Source of the DNA: UBA168 sp011055275
GTDB lineage: Archaea; Thermoproteota; Thermoprotei_A; Marsarchaeales; UBA168
DNA length: 64,000 nt
Direction: 5' to 3' (one strand)
Assembly: GCA_046635845.1 (NCBI GenBank)
Contig: JAQQXN010000003.1
Of this stretch, positions 32,065 through 40,426 are shown in pieces. The position numbers and the translations under genes were made by a program. The notes under the pieces were generated by a model, which worked only from the letters and a program-made list of their open reading frames with translations, ran no database searches and was not told where the DNA came from. The number at the start of each line of letters is the position of its first letter. The stretch's first letter is position 1.

Positions 32065-33235
32065 GCACCCTGTGGTTGCTTGGAGTTGTGACCGCTGCAG
32101 GCATGTGACCGAGTTCGGGTTGACCGTACGTCGATGTCAACCGCGCTCGACCCAACGTTGGCGCCTGCTATTTTTGGCGAATAGCACCTGCGACCCCTTG
32201 CGGCCTTCGCATGAACGATAAGGCTGTCTGTTCTGGCGAAAGGTCCTTGACTTTGCCTACTTGGGCGCCTTGACAAAGAACGCCGCCGCACCCAAAGGCA
32301 GACTCCACGCTTCACGGGACGCCGATAACGATGATGAGACGCCAAGGCCGGCGCCGCGCTGCTATTGTTGGACTCAAGCGACGACCATTCGGTCGTGGTC
32401 TTCGTTGCCGCGAAACGTGCTAGCTAATTGCGCCATAGATCGCCGTCAAGAGGGCAAATAGGGTGCATTTTCCCAGCAACTGCAGGCGTGCAACAGAGCA
32501 AGATACAATGAGAATTATTTATGGCGAAACGATGATCGCACCTCTGACGTGTAGGCTAACGGGCTTACAAATAACGGGGATCCCGTTAGCTAGCTTGCAA
32601 TAGCGGTAAAAGCGATAGCATTCCAGCTACTGCGGAAGTTGTACTCGTGAAAGGCGATAAGGATCTGCTCTTGATCTCAACGCAGTTCTCAGAGTAGGAG
32701 CCCAGTAATCCACGAAAGATGGCTAAGGTGTAGAAAGTTTGCGCCCATGGCTTCCGAAGGGCAATTGAACATTTGGCGGCGTTAAGTCCTGAAGCGCGGT
32801 TGCAGCAAAGGCCGCGCTTGTCTCATCCCGCGAGCACCTTGCCCGCGCTTTGCGGGAAGGCGCCATCGGGCAATGGGCCTACGGCCTTAAGTAGAAGTTT
32901 TTGCTTTTCGCGAAGAACAAACCCATTCATGAAAACGGGATTTTACCTCTCCCCAAGCTCGAGTTAAAACGCGTAAACCGCCAAACCAGTGCCAAGCCGG
33001 AAAGGAAAATTTCAGCCGAAGAGTTAAAGTGCATAAGGGGCGAGTTGCTCGGAAGCGTTGTGAGCGCAACCCTGATTCACGCGTGCCTATCCCAAGTTCT
33101 CGTAAGACTACCACCTCACAAAAAACGCCACGCCTCTAAAATTTAACCTTCAGGTAAGCCCTTGCCTCATGCCCTTCTCCAAACGTTTAACCGGCGAAAT
33201 TTTAAGCCCAGATCTCTTGCTCGTATCCTTAGCAC

Positions 33236-34696
33236 TTAACGCGCATTAGTTTGATCCGCCCGCGATTCTGCCATGGGAGAGTGAGATGGCCTAAACGAAG
33301 ACAAGATCATGGCAACCACGCTGATGACCAAAGAGAAGTAGAAGGCGAGGTGAAGGCCGTACTCAAAAGAGGAGAGGTTAAAGGCCTTATCCTGCACTCC
33401 TCCACCGTATATCATTATCTGCATCAGGTCGTTAACCGAGACCCGGCTTATGAGAAACGGGAAGGAGACGGCAAGGCTCAGCATGCTGCCAGTGTTCCTA
33501 AGCATCGTCCTAACACCCGAAGCGATTCCCCTCTTGTGAGGGTCCACCGAGGTCATGACGGCATTGGTGTTCGGAGACTCAAATAGCCCTCCTCCCGCTC
33601 CCATGATGGCCATGTAAGCCGCTAGGTAAGGATAGGGCGTCTGCTTCGTTATGGTGGCCAGAAAGAGAAGGCCGATCGCAGTTACCCCTAGCCCCGCCGT
33701 GCTTAAAATCCTTGAGCCCCACTTATCTGAAAGCCTGCCACTTACGGGCCCAACGGCTAGAAAGGCCAAACCAAAGGGAATCATCATTATACCCGCTGAT
33801 AGCGGAGTCTGCCCATAGGGACCCTGAAGGAAGAAAATGAGCAAAAACATCACTGCTCCCGTGGCTATGCCGTTGAGAAGGTTCGATATGTTACCCAAGG
33901 CGAAAAGCCTGTTCCTGAAAAGCGAGAAGTCTATCAGCGGATACTTTACCCTCCTTTCGACGTAAACAAATAGCGCGAAAAACGGCAAGGAGCCGATCAG
34001 GAGGAACACGGTGTAGATCTCGGGAAAGCCGGGAAAAGCTATGAACGTTAGGCCGAGCAACATCAGCGTGAGCCCTGTCAAGAGCAGCACGTTACCTACG
34101 AAGTCAAAGGACTCGTTCTTAAGCGGCTCAACGACCTCTCTTAGCCTAAAGTAGGCCCACGGAACGGCAAATATGGCTATGGGTATATTGAAGAGAAAGA
34201 CCCATCTCCAGGATATTGCCGTAAGCATGCCACCAACCACTGGGCCGGTCGTGAAACCAGCTATCCCTGCCACTTGGTTGACGCCAAGGCCGAGACCTAC
34301 CTCGCCTTTCTTGAATGCATCCGTGACAATGGCCACGCTGTTAACCATGAGGAAGGACCCGCCAACGGCTTGAATTCCCCTGAAGGCTATGAGCTCCACC
34401 CCTGCGACCGCCCCCTTTCCCATGGTCATTCCGCTGAGCAAAGATCCAAGGCCGAATATGGCAAAGCCCACGTTGTAAAGCTTCTTCCTGCCCACTATAT
34501 CCGCGAACCTACCCAACATGGGCACGAGGGCAACCGTGAGAAGCATGTAAATCAATATTATCCACATGGCAAAGAAGAAGTTCAAGTCCAGGTCCCTCAT
34601 CATACTGGGAAGCGCTATCATCAACGCCGAACCTTGCATGCTACCAAGTATGGCGCCAACCGTGGTCACGCTCAGCGCTGTCCACTTGTACTCCAA
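33236..34696 (-). CDS. MFS transporter, DHA2 (14-TM drug:proton antiporter) family
   Basis: This is a major facilitator protein with about 14 membrane segments in 486 residues. Motif A is GRFADIVGRKKLY after TM2. The antiporter motif C is GFTTGPVVGG in TM5. A second motif A-like loop GRLSDKWGSRI lies in the C-terminal half. The family exports drugs or metabolites in exchange for protons, and in acidophiles the large proton gradient would favour export or sugar efflux. Start is a TTG at 34696; I see no better ATG before the first helix. It is divergent from the HhH protein gene, with about 110 bp between them. Confidence 0.88.
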   Translation of the reverse strand: MEYKWTALSVTTVGAILGSMQGSALMIALPSMMRDLDLNFFFAMWIILIYMLLTVALVPMLGRFADIVGRKKLYNVGFAIFGLGSLLSGMTMGKGAVAGVELIAFRGIQAVGGSFLMVNSVAIVTDAFKKGEVGLGLGVNQVAGIAGFTTGPVVGGMLTAISWRWVFLFNIPIAIFAVPWAYFRLREVVEPLKNESFDFVGNVLLLTGLTLMLLGLTFIAFPGFPEIYTVFLLIGSLPFFALFVYVERRVKYPLIDFSLFRNRLFALGNISNLLNGIATGAVMFLLIFFLQGPYGQTPLSAGIMMIPFGLAFLAVGPVSGRLSDKWGSRILSTAGLGVTAIGLLFLATITKQTPYPYLAAYMAIMGAGGGLFESPNTNAVMTSVDPHKRGIASGVRTMLRNTGSMLSLAVSFPFLISRVSVNDLMQIMIYGGGVQDKAFNLSSFEYGLHLAFYFSLVISVVAMILSSFRPSHSPMAESRADQTNAR

Positions 34697-34807
34697 AATT
34701 TATCGGGATCCAAGAGAACTCCCTTTATTAACTTTTTGAGTCCAAAATTTCCAAGGATTTACCCCATAATCAGGCACAAGGCGTTTAGCTTAAGGGCGCT
34801 TTTTTTC

Positions 34808-35437
34808 ATGGAGGAGCTGGGCGACCTCGTAAAAAGGCTGGGCAAGCCCTATTCGGAGTTGCTGGGAATCGACCTCAAGAGCGGAGACGAAAGGGAAATC
34901 TTCAAGTGGTTCCTCGCGTCCCTGCTTTTCGCTAAACCCATAAGGGAAGAAACCGCTATCAGAACCTACAGGTCCCTGGAGACCGAAGGCCTTGTGGATC
35001 CAGACTCGCTGCTCGCCGCGGGTTGGGCCAAGCTAGTCGAGGCGCTCGACCGCGGCGGATACGTCCGGTATGACTTTTCGACAGCGACAAAGATACTCGA
35101 GGCTACCAAGAACCTCAAAGAAAGGTACGGAACCCTGAGCGCCCTTCATGAGAAGTCCACCGACGAGAACGACTTGGAACAAAGGATAAAGGGGCTAGCA
35201 AAGGGTATAGGCGACGTTACTGTTTCAATATTTCTCAGGGACATGAAGATAACGTGGCGTGACGTGAGGGAGAAGCCCACCCCACTTTTAAAGGCCGGAA
35301 TGGAGGCCTACGGCATTGAGGACTGCGACGCAGCGGCGGGGCAACTCGGTGTAGATCCCGTTATGCTTAAGACCGCGCTCAGCAGATTTGCTAAAGAAAA
35401 TAAAAGAAAAATGAAAATAACCTTGAACACAAGCTAG
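34808..35437 (+). CDS. helix-hairpin-helix protein, possibly DNA glycosylase-like
   Basis: This 209-residue all-alpha protein contains KGLAKGIGDVTVSIFLRDM (about residues 124-142), which looks like the hairpin-helix of HhH-GPD base-excision glycosylases (normally L-P-G-V-G-x-x-T-A). The N-terminal part (FKWFLASLLFAKPI...TAIRTYRSL) resembles the first helices of that fold, where a new substrate-binding cleft begins. The catalytic Lys of EndoIII-type enzymes is not evident, and no C-terminal FeS cysteines exist. Start is the ATG at 34808. Upstream in-frame codons overlap the divergent MFS gene and are not used. Function: DNA repair or DNA binding, inferred only from the fold. Confidence 0.6.
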   Translation: MEELGDLVKRLGKPYSELLGIDLKSGDEREIFKWFLASLLFAKPIREETAIRTYRSLETEGLVDPDSLLAAGWAKLVEALDRGGYVRYDFSTATKILEATKNLKERYGTLSALHEKSTDENDLEQRIKGLAKGIGDVTVSIFLRDMKITWRDVREKPTPLLKAGMEAYGIEDCDAAAGQLGVDPVMLKTALSRFAKENKRKMKITLNTS

Positions 35438-35442
35438 ATAGA

Positions 35443-35452
35443 CTTAAAAATT
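35443..35452 (+). promoter_or_regulatory. TATA box of the anchored GH5-like gene
   Basis: CTTAAAAATT is centred 24 nt before the ATG at 35471. Confidence 0.6.
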
Positions 35453-35470
35453 CTTTCAAAATACTTACTC

Positions 35471-37945
35471 ATGAAGTACGCGCTCATAACGATTTTTCTG
35501 TTGGTCCTGATCCCGGTGGCCAGCGCCTCAGGCCAGGGAACGAACACGCAGGCCACGCTCGGATATCCAATCCTGCTCAAATTCAGGGCGTCCACAAGTT
35601 ACGAGAACCCGCTTAACACTACACAGGTCAACGTGACGGCGTTCTTCTCAAGTCAGGGAAGTAGTTTTTCGTTGCCATGCTATCCCTACGCCAAGGGAAT
35701 TTGGGGGGTAAGGTTTACGCCAACCGCGCTTTCCACATACACCTATAGGGTGGTGCTAACGAACTCCTCCGGCGCCTTCGTAATAGGCGGGGGAGAGATC
35801 TTGGTAAGTGCCGGGCCAAAGCCCATGCCGGAAGCGGAAGCCGGCAAGAGCTACTTCCACGCGGGAGGTAGCCCGCTCGTCCTCGTAGGAGAAGACGTGG
35901 CATGGGCCTCATCGCCAGGAGATTCAGCAGGCGGCTGGGAGTACTACGTCGGAAAGCTGGCCAAGAATGGAGGCAATTGGGTAAGGCTCTGGAGCCCTTA
36001 CGCTGCCACTTGGTTCTCCGGAAATTACAGCGCCATGCTGGACTTCGCACTCAAGAATCACGTTTACGTTCAGCTCTGCCTTTTCAGCCCGTACACGGAT
36101 CAAAGCTTCTATGAGGGACCTGAGTGGTTTAACGTTGCCCCTGCTGCCTTCTTCTCCTCGCCGAAGATGATAAAGCTCGAGGAGTTCTGGATAAGGAGCC
36201 TCATAGGGAAGTACTCCGCATTTCCAAACCTGTTCTCGTGGGAGCTCTTCAATGAAGTGGATGGAGCCCCAGGCTACAACTCGACCGCTGTGGCCGCTTG
36301 GACCAGGGCCATGGTCAGTTACATAGAGAAGAACGACCCCTACCGTCACATGATAACCATAAGCGTAAGCAACCCAGAGGAGGGCTTTTCGCTCTTCAGC
36401 ATACCTGGCATATCTTACGCTCAGCTCCACCTGTACGGGTCCGGCCCTTACGCGATACCGAGCAACATAAGCTACTGGGTTGGACAGTACATGTCATTTC
36501 ACAAGCCCATCTTGGTCGCAGAGTTTGGCGCAAGCTACATAAGCGCCGTTAACGACCCCGTCGGAATATCGCTTCAGCTTGGGTTGTGGTCTGCCGTCGC
36601 AAGCGGCTCGGCCGGAACGGCCATGACCTGGTGGTGGGACAGTTTCGTGGACCCAAACGACCTGTACTTCCAGTTTCAAGCGGTACGCAACCTCGTTTCC
36701 CAGCTCAACTTTTCCGGGTTTAGGCCACTGGATGTCTCGTCAAGCTCCGGAAGCGCTGAGGCGGTAGGAAACGGGACGGCCGCCCTCATCTTCCTAGTTA
36801 ACTCCTCGCTAGCCAGCGACTGGGCGAACTACTACGAGCTAGGCAGGGCAACTTCGGCAAAGGTGGCGCTAAGAATGCAGCCGGGCTCTTACTGGCTTGA
36901 ACGCTGGAACCCGACGACTGGAAGCGTCACGAACGCGTCTGTCATAACGGTGGGTGAAAGCGGAGCGGCTAGTTTCTCCTTGTCCCTCAGCTCAGACGCC
37001 GTGATCACCATAACCAAAGATCGCGTAAACGCAACGCCAGCATCAAGCTCCTTCGGAACGCTTTCGTTCTTCTCAACAAGCGCCGTCCCGGTCTACATTT
37101 ACTCAAGGGATCGCTTGCTAATAGAAGAGGTCAGGGCCAACGAACGGGGAACCAACGTATCTTTGCCCTACGGGTATTATCTGGTTAACCAGAGCAAGGT
37201 TGTACTCGATCACCAGAGCTCTCCGATGATCTTTTACTACAGCCCCTTTATCGCTTATTCCACGCTTACGCTCAGCCAAGCCAAGGTACCCGAGGGAGAA
37301 GCGCTAACCCTCACCTGCGCGCTCGTGAGCGCCAACGGGACGCCCGTAAGCGGAGCCCTCGTAAACTTCTACGCCAACGGGACGCTGGTGGCCAGCGCCA
37401 AGACCAATGGGACAGGGCTGGCGTCCGCGGCTTACGCGCCATCATCGGAAGGCAAATACGTGATCACTATAGGACTTCCCAATTCAATCATTTCGCCGTT
37501 GATGCAGATCCCACACGAGATCCTAACGGTGACGCTGCCTCAGCTAACGCTGACGCTTTCGGCATCTCCCAACTCAACGATCGTTGGCAGTTCTGTAACT
37601 TTGATCGCGCATGCCGCGTATGTCAACGGGACGCCCGTAAGCGGAGCCCTCGTAAACTTCTACGCCAACGGGACGCTGGTGGCCAGCGCCAAGACCAATG
37701 GGACGGGCGACTCAACGCTGACCTACAAACCACCTTTGGGGGCAACTCGCGTAAGCGCGATCTTGGATGGTGTGACATCCACTACCTCGATCTACGCCTC
37801 TGGTGCCTCAGCAGCCCTTTACCTTTACGCGATAGCCGTTATCGCAGCCTTCATCGCGATCGCTATCGCTGCCGTTGGCTACATCCTCAGGAGGAAAAGG
37901 CAAGGCATGATGCACAACAAGAGCTGTGCAGGGCGCCCGCCCTGA
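35471..37945 (+). CDS. secreted, membrane-anchored GH5-like glycosidase with DUF5060-type N-domain and Ig-like repeats
   Basis: A signal peptide (1-20) is followed by an N-terminal beta domain (about 30-115) resembling DUF5060: SYENPLNTTQVNVTAFF, then IWGVRFTPTALSTYTYRV. A TIM barrel (about 125-420) has the family-A features YFHAGGSPLVLVGED, FSWELFNEVDG (acid/base Glu262) and ILVAEFGAS (nucleophile Glu351). Two Ig-like modules (about 590-680 and 685-770) precede a membrane helix (about 778-800) and basic RRKRQG. The catalytic part is therefore extracellular and tethered. The two Ig modules share an exact 81-bp DNA repeat. TATA box 24 nt before the ATG. It is convergent with the MBL gene. The substrate is unknown; the domain set suits cellulose or mannan. 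Confidence 0.82.
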   Translation: MKYALITIFLLVLIPVASASGQGTNTQATLGYPILLKFRASTSYENPLNTTQVNVTAFFSSQGSSFSLPCYPYAKGIWGVRFTPTALSTYTYRVVLTNSSGAFVIGGGEILVSAGPKPMPEAEAGKSYFHAGGSPLVLVGEDVAWASSPGDSAGGWEYYVGKLAKNGGNWVRLWSPYAATWFSGNYSAMLDFALKNHVYVQLCLFSPYTDQSFYEGPEWFNVAPAAFFSSPKMIKLEEFWIRSLIGKYSAFPNLFSWELFNEVDGAPGYNSTAVAAWTRAMVSYIEKNDPYRHMITISVSNPEEGFSLFSIPGISYAQLHLYGSGPYAIPSNISYWVGQYMSFHKPILVAEFGASYISAVNDPVGISLQLGLWSAVASGSAGTAMTWWWDSFVDPNDLYFQFQAVRNLVSQLNFSGFRPLDVSSSSGSAEAVGNGTAALIFLVNSSLASDWANYYELGRATSAKVALRMQPGSYWLERWNPTTGSVTNASVITVGESGAASFSLSLSSDAVITITKDRVNATPASSSFGTLSFFSTSAVPVYIYSRDRLLIEEVRANERGTNVSLPYGYYLVNQSKVVLDHQSSPMIFYYSPFIAYSTLTLSQAKVPEGEALTLTCALVSANGTPVSGALVNFYANGTLVASAKTNGTGLASAAYAPSSEGKYVITIGLPNSIISPLMQIPHEILTVTLPQLTLTLSASPNSTIVGSSVTLIAHAAYVNGTPVSGALVNFYANGTLVASAKTNGTGDSTLTYKPPLGATRVSAILDGVTSTTSIYASGASAALYLYAIAVIAAFIAIAIAAVGYILRRKRQGMMHNKSCAGRPP
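37333..37413 (+). repeat. 81-bp perfect direct repeat, copy 1
   Basis: This begins CAACGGGACGCCCGTAAGCG and is identical to 37624-37704, 291 bp downstream (97 codons). It encodes NGTPVSGALVNFYANGTLVA and the following SAKTNGT of the first Ig-like module. Synonymous sites are also identical, so the copies are recent or kept alike by gene conversion. Confidence 0.9.
37624..37704 (+). repeat. 81-bp perfect direct repeat, copy 2
   Basis: Second copy, in the second Ig-like module, in frame with copy 1. Flanking sequence of the two modules diverges immediately outside the 81 bp. Confidence 0.9.
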
Positions 37946-37947
37946 AC

Positions 37948-38559
37948 CTAAACGCGCAAGGGCTTTCCGTGGCCTGGAAGGACGGTGATCGGCGAAAGCG
38001 ACGTTATGGCCCTCAGGGACTCCCGGGCTTTTTGCACGTCAAGCGAGTACCTCTCGTTAACGTAAAGCGTCCCGTCTCTCTCAAAAGCCGCATCCCCTAC
38101 GAAAGCAAACCTTCCGTCTGCCCTTTCAAGCAAAATCGTTATGCTTCCCGGCGTGTGACCAGGCGTCTCGATTACTCTCACGTTAGGAAGGGTCAATCCA
38201 GTTACGTCGTTGATCAGCGGAACGGGAGGGGCCTTGAAAAAAGGCGAGAGAATACTCATGAGCCTGTTCTTGGAGTACTGAGGCCTCTGACCAGTTATAA
38301 CGGGAATCTCGTACCTGTGAGCATAGACCGAAGGACGATACAGGTCGAAAATGACCTTTAATCCCCTTATGTGGTCTATGTGAGAGTGCGTGAGGATGAC
38401 GGCCGTCGGCTTTATCCCCTTGCTCTCGTAATAGCTCAATACCTCTTGGGCTGACTTATCGAAACCCGCGTCAACCTGGACAACCGCGCCGTCCACGGCG
38501 AAAACGTAAACGTTTGCGTTGGTTCCGTCTATCAGGTCAATGCCCTGAGCGACCTTCAT
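37948..38559 (-). CDS. MBL-fold metallo-hydrolase
   Basis: This is a metallo-beta-lactamase-fold protein of the glyoxalase-II-like group. The metal-binding motif THSHIDH supplies His58, His60, Asp62 and His63; later ETPGHTPGS, FVGDAAF and LPGHG complete the site. The length of 203 residues is normal for a stand-alone hydrolase. It may act on thioesters, lactones or phosphodiesters; sequence alone does not decide. A TATA box lies 23 nt before the ATG, so it can be transcribed alone even though it follows the MFS gene closely. Its 3' end nearly meets that of the convergent anchored glycosidase gene. Confidence 0.9.
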   Translation of the reverse strand: MKVAQGIDLIDGTNANVYVFAVDGAVVQVDAGFDKSAQEVLSYYESKGIKPTAVILTHSHIDHIRGLKVIFDLYRPSVYAHRYEIPVITGQRPQYSKNRLMSILSPFFKAPPVPLINDVTGLTLPNVRVIETPGHTPGSITILLERADGRFAFVGDAAFERDGTLYVNERYSLDVQKARESLRAITSLSPITVLPGHGKPLRV

Positions 38560-38578
38560 AAAACTCCGGCGTGCTGGG

Positions 38579-38585
38579 TTTTAAA
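38579..38585 (-). promoter_or_regulatory. TATA box of the MBL hydrolase gene
   Basis: TTTAAAA on the coding strand, centred about 23 nt before the ATG. Confidence 0.55.
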
Positions 38586-38617
38586 CCGCTCGACGTCCGC
38601 TGCCTTAGCAAAGCGGG

Positions 38618-39790
38618 TCACGCATGCGCCGTCTTCTGCCTCAGCGACCTCCCCGTCACGACTTGCGTTGCCACAGCAGAGACGATGCCGAGGACGTCAA
38701 CACTACCCCATAGCGCCTCTGGATAACCGATTAAGCTAGACATCAGAGCGCTTCCTATGGAGGAACCAACGGACCTCGCCGAACTGCTCACGACCCCGTA
38801 TATGCCCATGTAGCTTCCCCTCTTCTCGGGTCTTGCCAGCAAGTTCGCGATGGTCATCAGAAGGGGCGTGCTTATGTCTTCTCCTATGGTCATCACGAAA
38901 ACCGAGAACATGACGCCGTAAAGCCCGCGGACGAAAGCCAGCATCATGTAGCTGATCCCGTAAAGCATGAGCCCCGCGTTGACCCACTTGACCGGGTCCT
39001 TTGGCGCCAAGAAACGCGATATTGGGTACTGAAACGCGACGACCGTTAAACCGTTCACTAAGTAAAAGAGACCCAGATCAAGGAAGGAGAAGCCGTTCAC
39101 GGTGTTCTCGAAAACGGTGAGGGTGAGGCCGAACTGCGCTATGAATGCAAACACAAGCACAAAGGGCAATATGCTCAAGGCGTAACGAGAGTCCCTCAGG
39201 GCGCTAAGATCGAACCCAGCGCGCTTTACGGGCTCTTGCAGCCCTATGAAGAGCACCATGGCCGCCCCTATGAGGACACCTGCGATCATAAAAGTCAAGG
39301 GATAACCCACATCCTCAAGCAAAAACCCACCTACCAGAGGGCCAAGCGCCCAGCCCATGTTAATTCCCATCCTCGCTATCCCGTAGCTGGTCACCAGTCC
39401 CTCCTTGTTAACTCCAAGGTCGCCTATGAAGGTATTATAAGCGGAAAATGAAATGCTGCCGAAAAAAGTCTGAGTGAGAGCAGCAACGCTAAACCAAACG
39501 TAGCCGGGAAACGCCAACGCCACACCCATGAGAAAAAGGAACAGCGCGCTCATCGATTGACCAACTATCATGGTCCTCTTCCTTCCGTTCCTGTCTGAAA
39601 GAAGCCCTCCTACCAGTTGGCCTCCAGCTCCCAGGACAGCAAGCACGGCGTAGTAGGCGCTTACGTACGCAAGCGGCATTCCCCTGAGGTAGAGTATCAG
39701 TCCTGTAAATGGGCCCACCAGCGCCATGGGAAAGGTCCTGAAGGTGCCCAGCAGCGCTATTCTCCTAATGCTGCTGTGCGAGTCCACCAT
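38618..39790 (-). CDS. MFS transporter, 12-TM
   Basis: This major facilitator protein of 390 residues has about 12 membrane segments. Motif A is GGLLSDRNGRKRTM between TM2 and TM3, and GWALGPLVGGF in TM5 matches the motif C of antiporters. The C-terminal half has a FLAPKD loop between TM8 and TM9. The gene overlaps the 3' end of the upstream cyclase gene by 26 bp, so the two are translationally linked. It may move the product or substrate of the cyclase-like enzyme or of the solute-binding protein in the same array. Substrate unknown. Confidence 0.87.
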   Translation of the reverse strand: MVDSHSSIRRIALLGTFRTFPMALVGPFTGLILYLRGMPLAYVSAYYAVLAVLGAGGQLVGGLLSDRNGRKRTMIVGQSMSALFLFLMGVALAFPGYVWFSVAALTQTFFGSISFSAYNTFIGDLGVNKEGLVTSYGIARMGINMGWALGPLVGGFLLEDVGYPLTFMIAGVLIGAAMVLFIGLQEPVKRAGFDLSALRDSRYALSILPFVLVFAFIAQFGLTLTVFENTVNGFSFLDLGLFYLVNGLTVVAFQYPISRFLAPKDPVKWVNAGLMLYGISYMMLAFVRGLYGVMFSVFVMTIGEDISTPLLMTIANLLARPEKRGSYMGIYGVVSSSARSVGSSIGSALMSSLIGYPEALWGSVDVLGIVSAVATQVVTGRSLRQKTAHA

Positions 39791-40406
39791 CGCTTTCTGT
39801 ACCTCTCGATATCGCTGCCCTGCAAGGGGCTCCGTCTTGCCCCATCTTCAAAGGAAGGCACACAAAGTCGTGAATTCCTGGTTTTGCTTGGGCAAGGTTG
39901 AGTCCCTCCACTATGGCCACGTCATTACTCATCAGTTCCTTGTGGACGTCAAATCTGGGCGACCCAAAACGCTCCACGGAAAGGTAGTCTATGCCCACGA
40001 CCTTGACCTTGTGCTCAACGAGCTTGCGCGCCGCACCAAGCGTTAAGTAGGCATAATCTCCGTGAAAGCGATCGTAAAGGTAGGAATTTTTTGTCTTGAA
40101 CAAGACCACGCGGGGACACGAAGGGGGAATTGCGTCCTCACCGATCTCATCTCCATGTACCTCTACTACCAGCGCCTTCCCTATAAAACGATCCAGATCG
40201 AACTCGCTGATTTTTTTCCCATTGGGAATCATGTGATAGGGCGCATCCACGTGCGTTCCGGTGTGCGTTTCCATGAGCACGCGCATTATGTGAACTCCGT
40301 CTCTTTCATGAGTCTTAAACTCGTATTCTTCGTAAGGCAGGTCCCCCTCGTACGTGACCATGCCAGGCTCTAGGTCAACGCTGACATCTATCCAGCTGGA
40401 CTCCAT
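39765..40406 (-). CDS. cyclase family protein (kynurenine formamidase-like metal hydrolase)
   Basis: This family (PF04199) of metal-dependent hydrolases includes KynB and isatin hydrolase. The signature HTGTHVDAPYH is at residues 48-58, with His48, His52 and Asp54 as metal ligands, and His58 in place. The protein is 213 residues, complete, without signal peptide. A TATA-like CGTTTAAGCG lies about 24 nt upstream, overlapping the end of the solute-binding protein gene. The MFS gene overlaps its 3' end. The actual substrate (N-formyl amide, isatin-type lactam or another cyclic amide) is not readable. Confidence 0.88.
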   Translation of the reverse strand: MESSWIDVSVDLEPGMVTYEGDLPYEEYEFKTHERDGVHIMRVLMETHTGTHVDAPYHMIPNGKKISEFDLDRFIGKALVVEVHGDEIGEDAIPPSCPRVVLFKTKNSYLYDRFHGDYAYLTLGAARKLVEHKVKVVGIDYLSVERFGSPRFDVHKELMSNDVAIVEGLNLAQAKPGIHDFVCLPLKMGQDGAPCRAAISRGTESDGGLAQQH

Positions 40407-40426
40407 GGGGGCATAAGGGCACTCGC

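Larger units (their letters stand above)
31845..33235. other. 1.4-kb stretch of decayed or non-coding DNA
   Basis: It is the largest gene-free stretch of the window. Its left end holds the C-terminal tail of a lost solute-binding protein (31999-32064) with its T-rich terminator. The remainder is GC-balanced, has only short frames on both strands and shows no RNA gene I recognise. It ends at the MFS gene stop codon. Confidence 0.5.

Noticed and set aside
34274..34807. N-terminal extension of the HhH protein
   Set aside because: It is opposite the MFS coding sequence and shows no protein-like features; the ATG at 34808 starts the conserved part.
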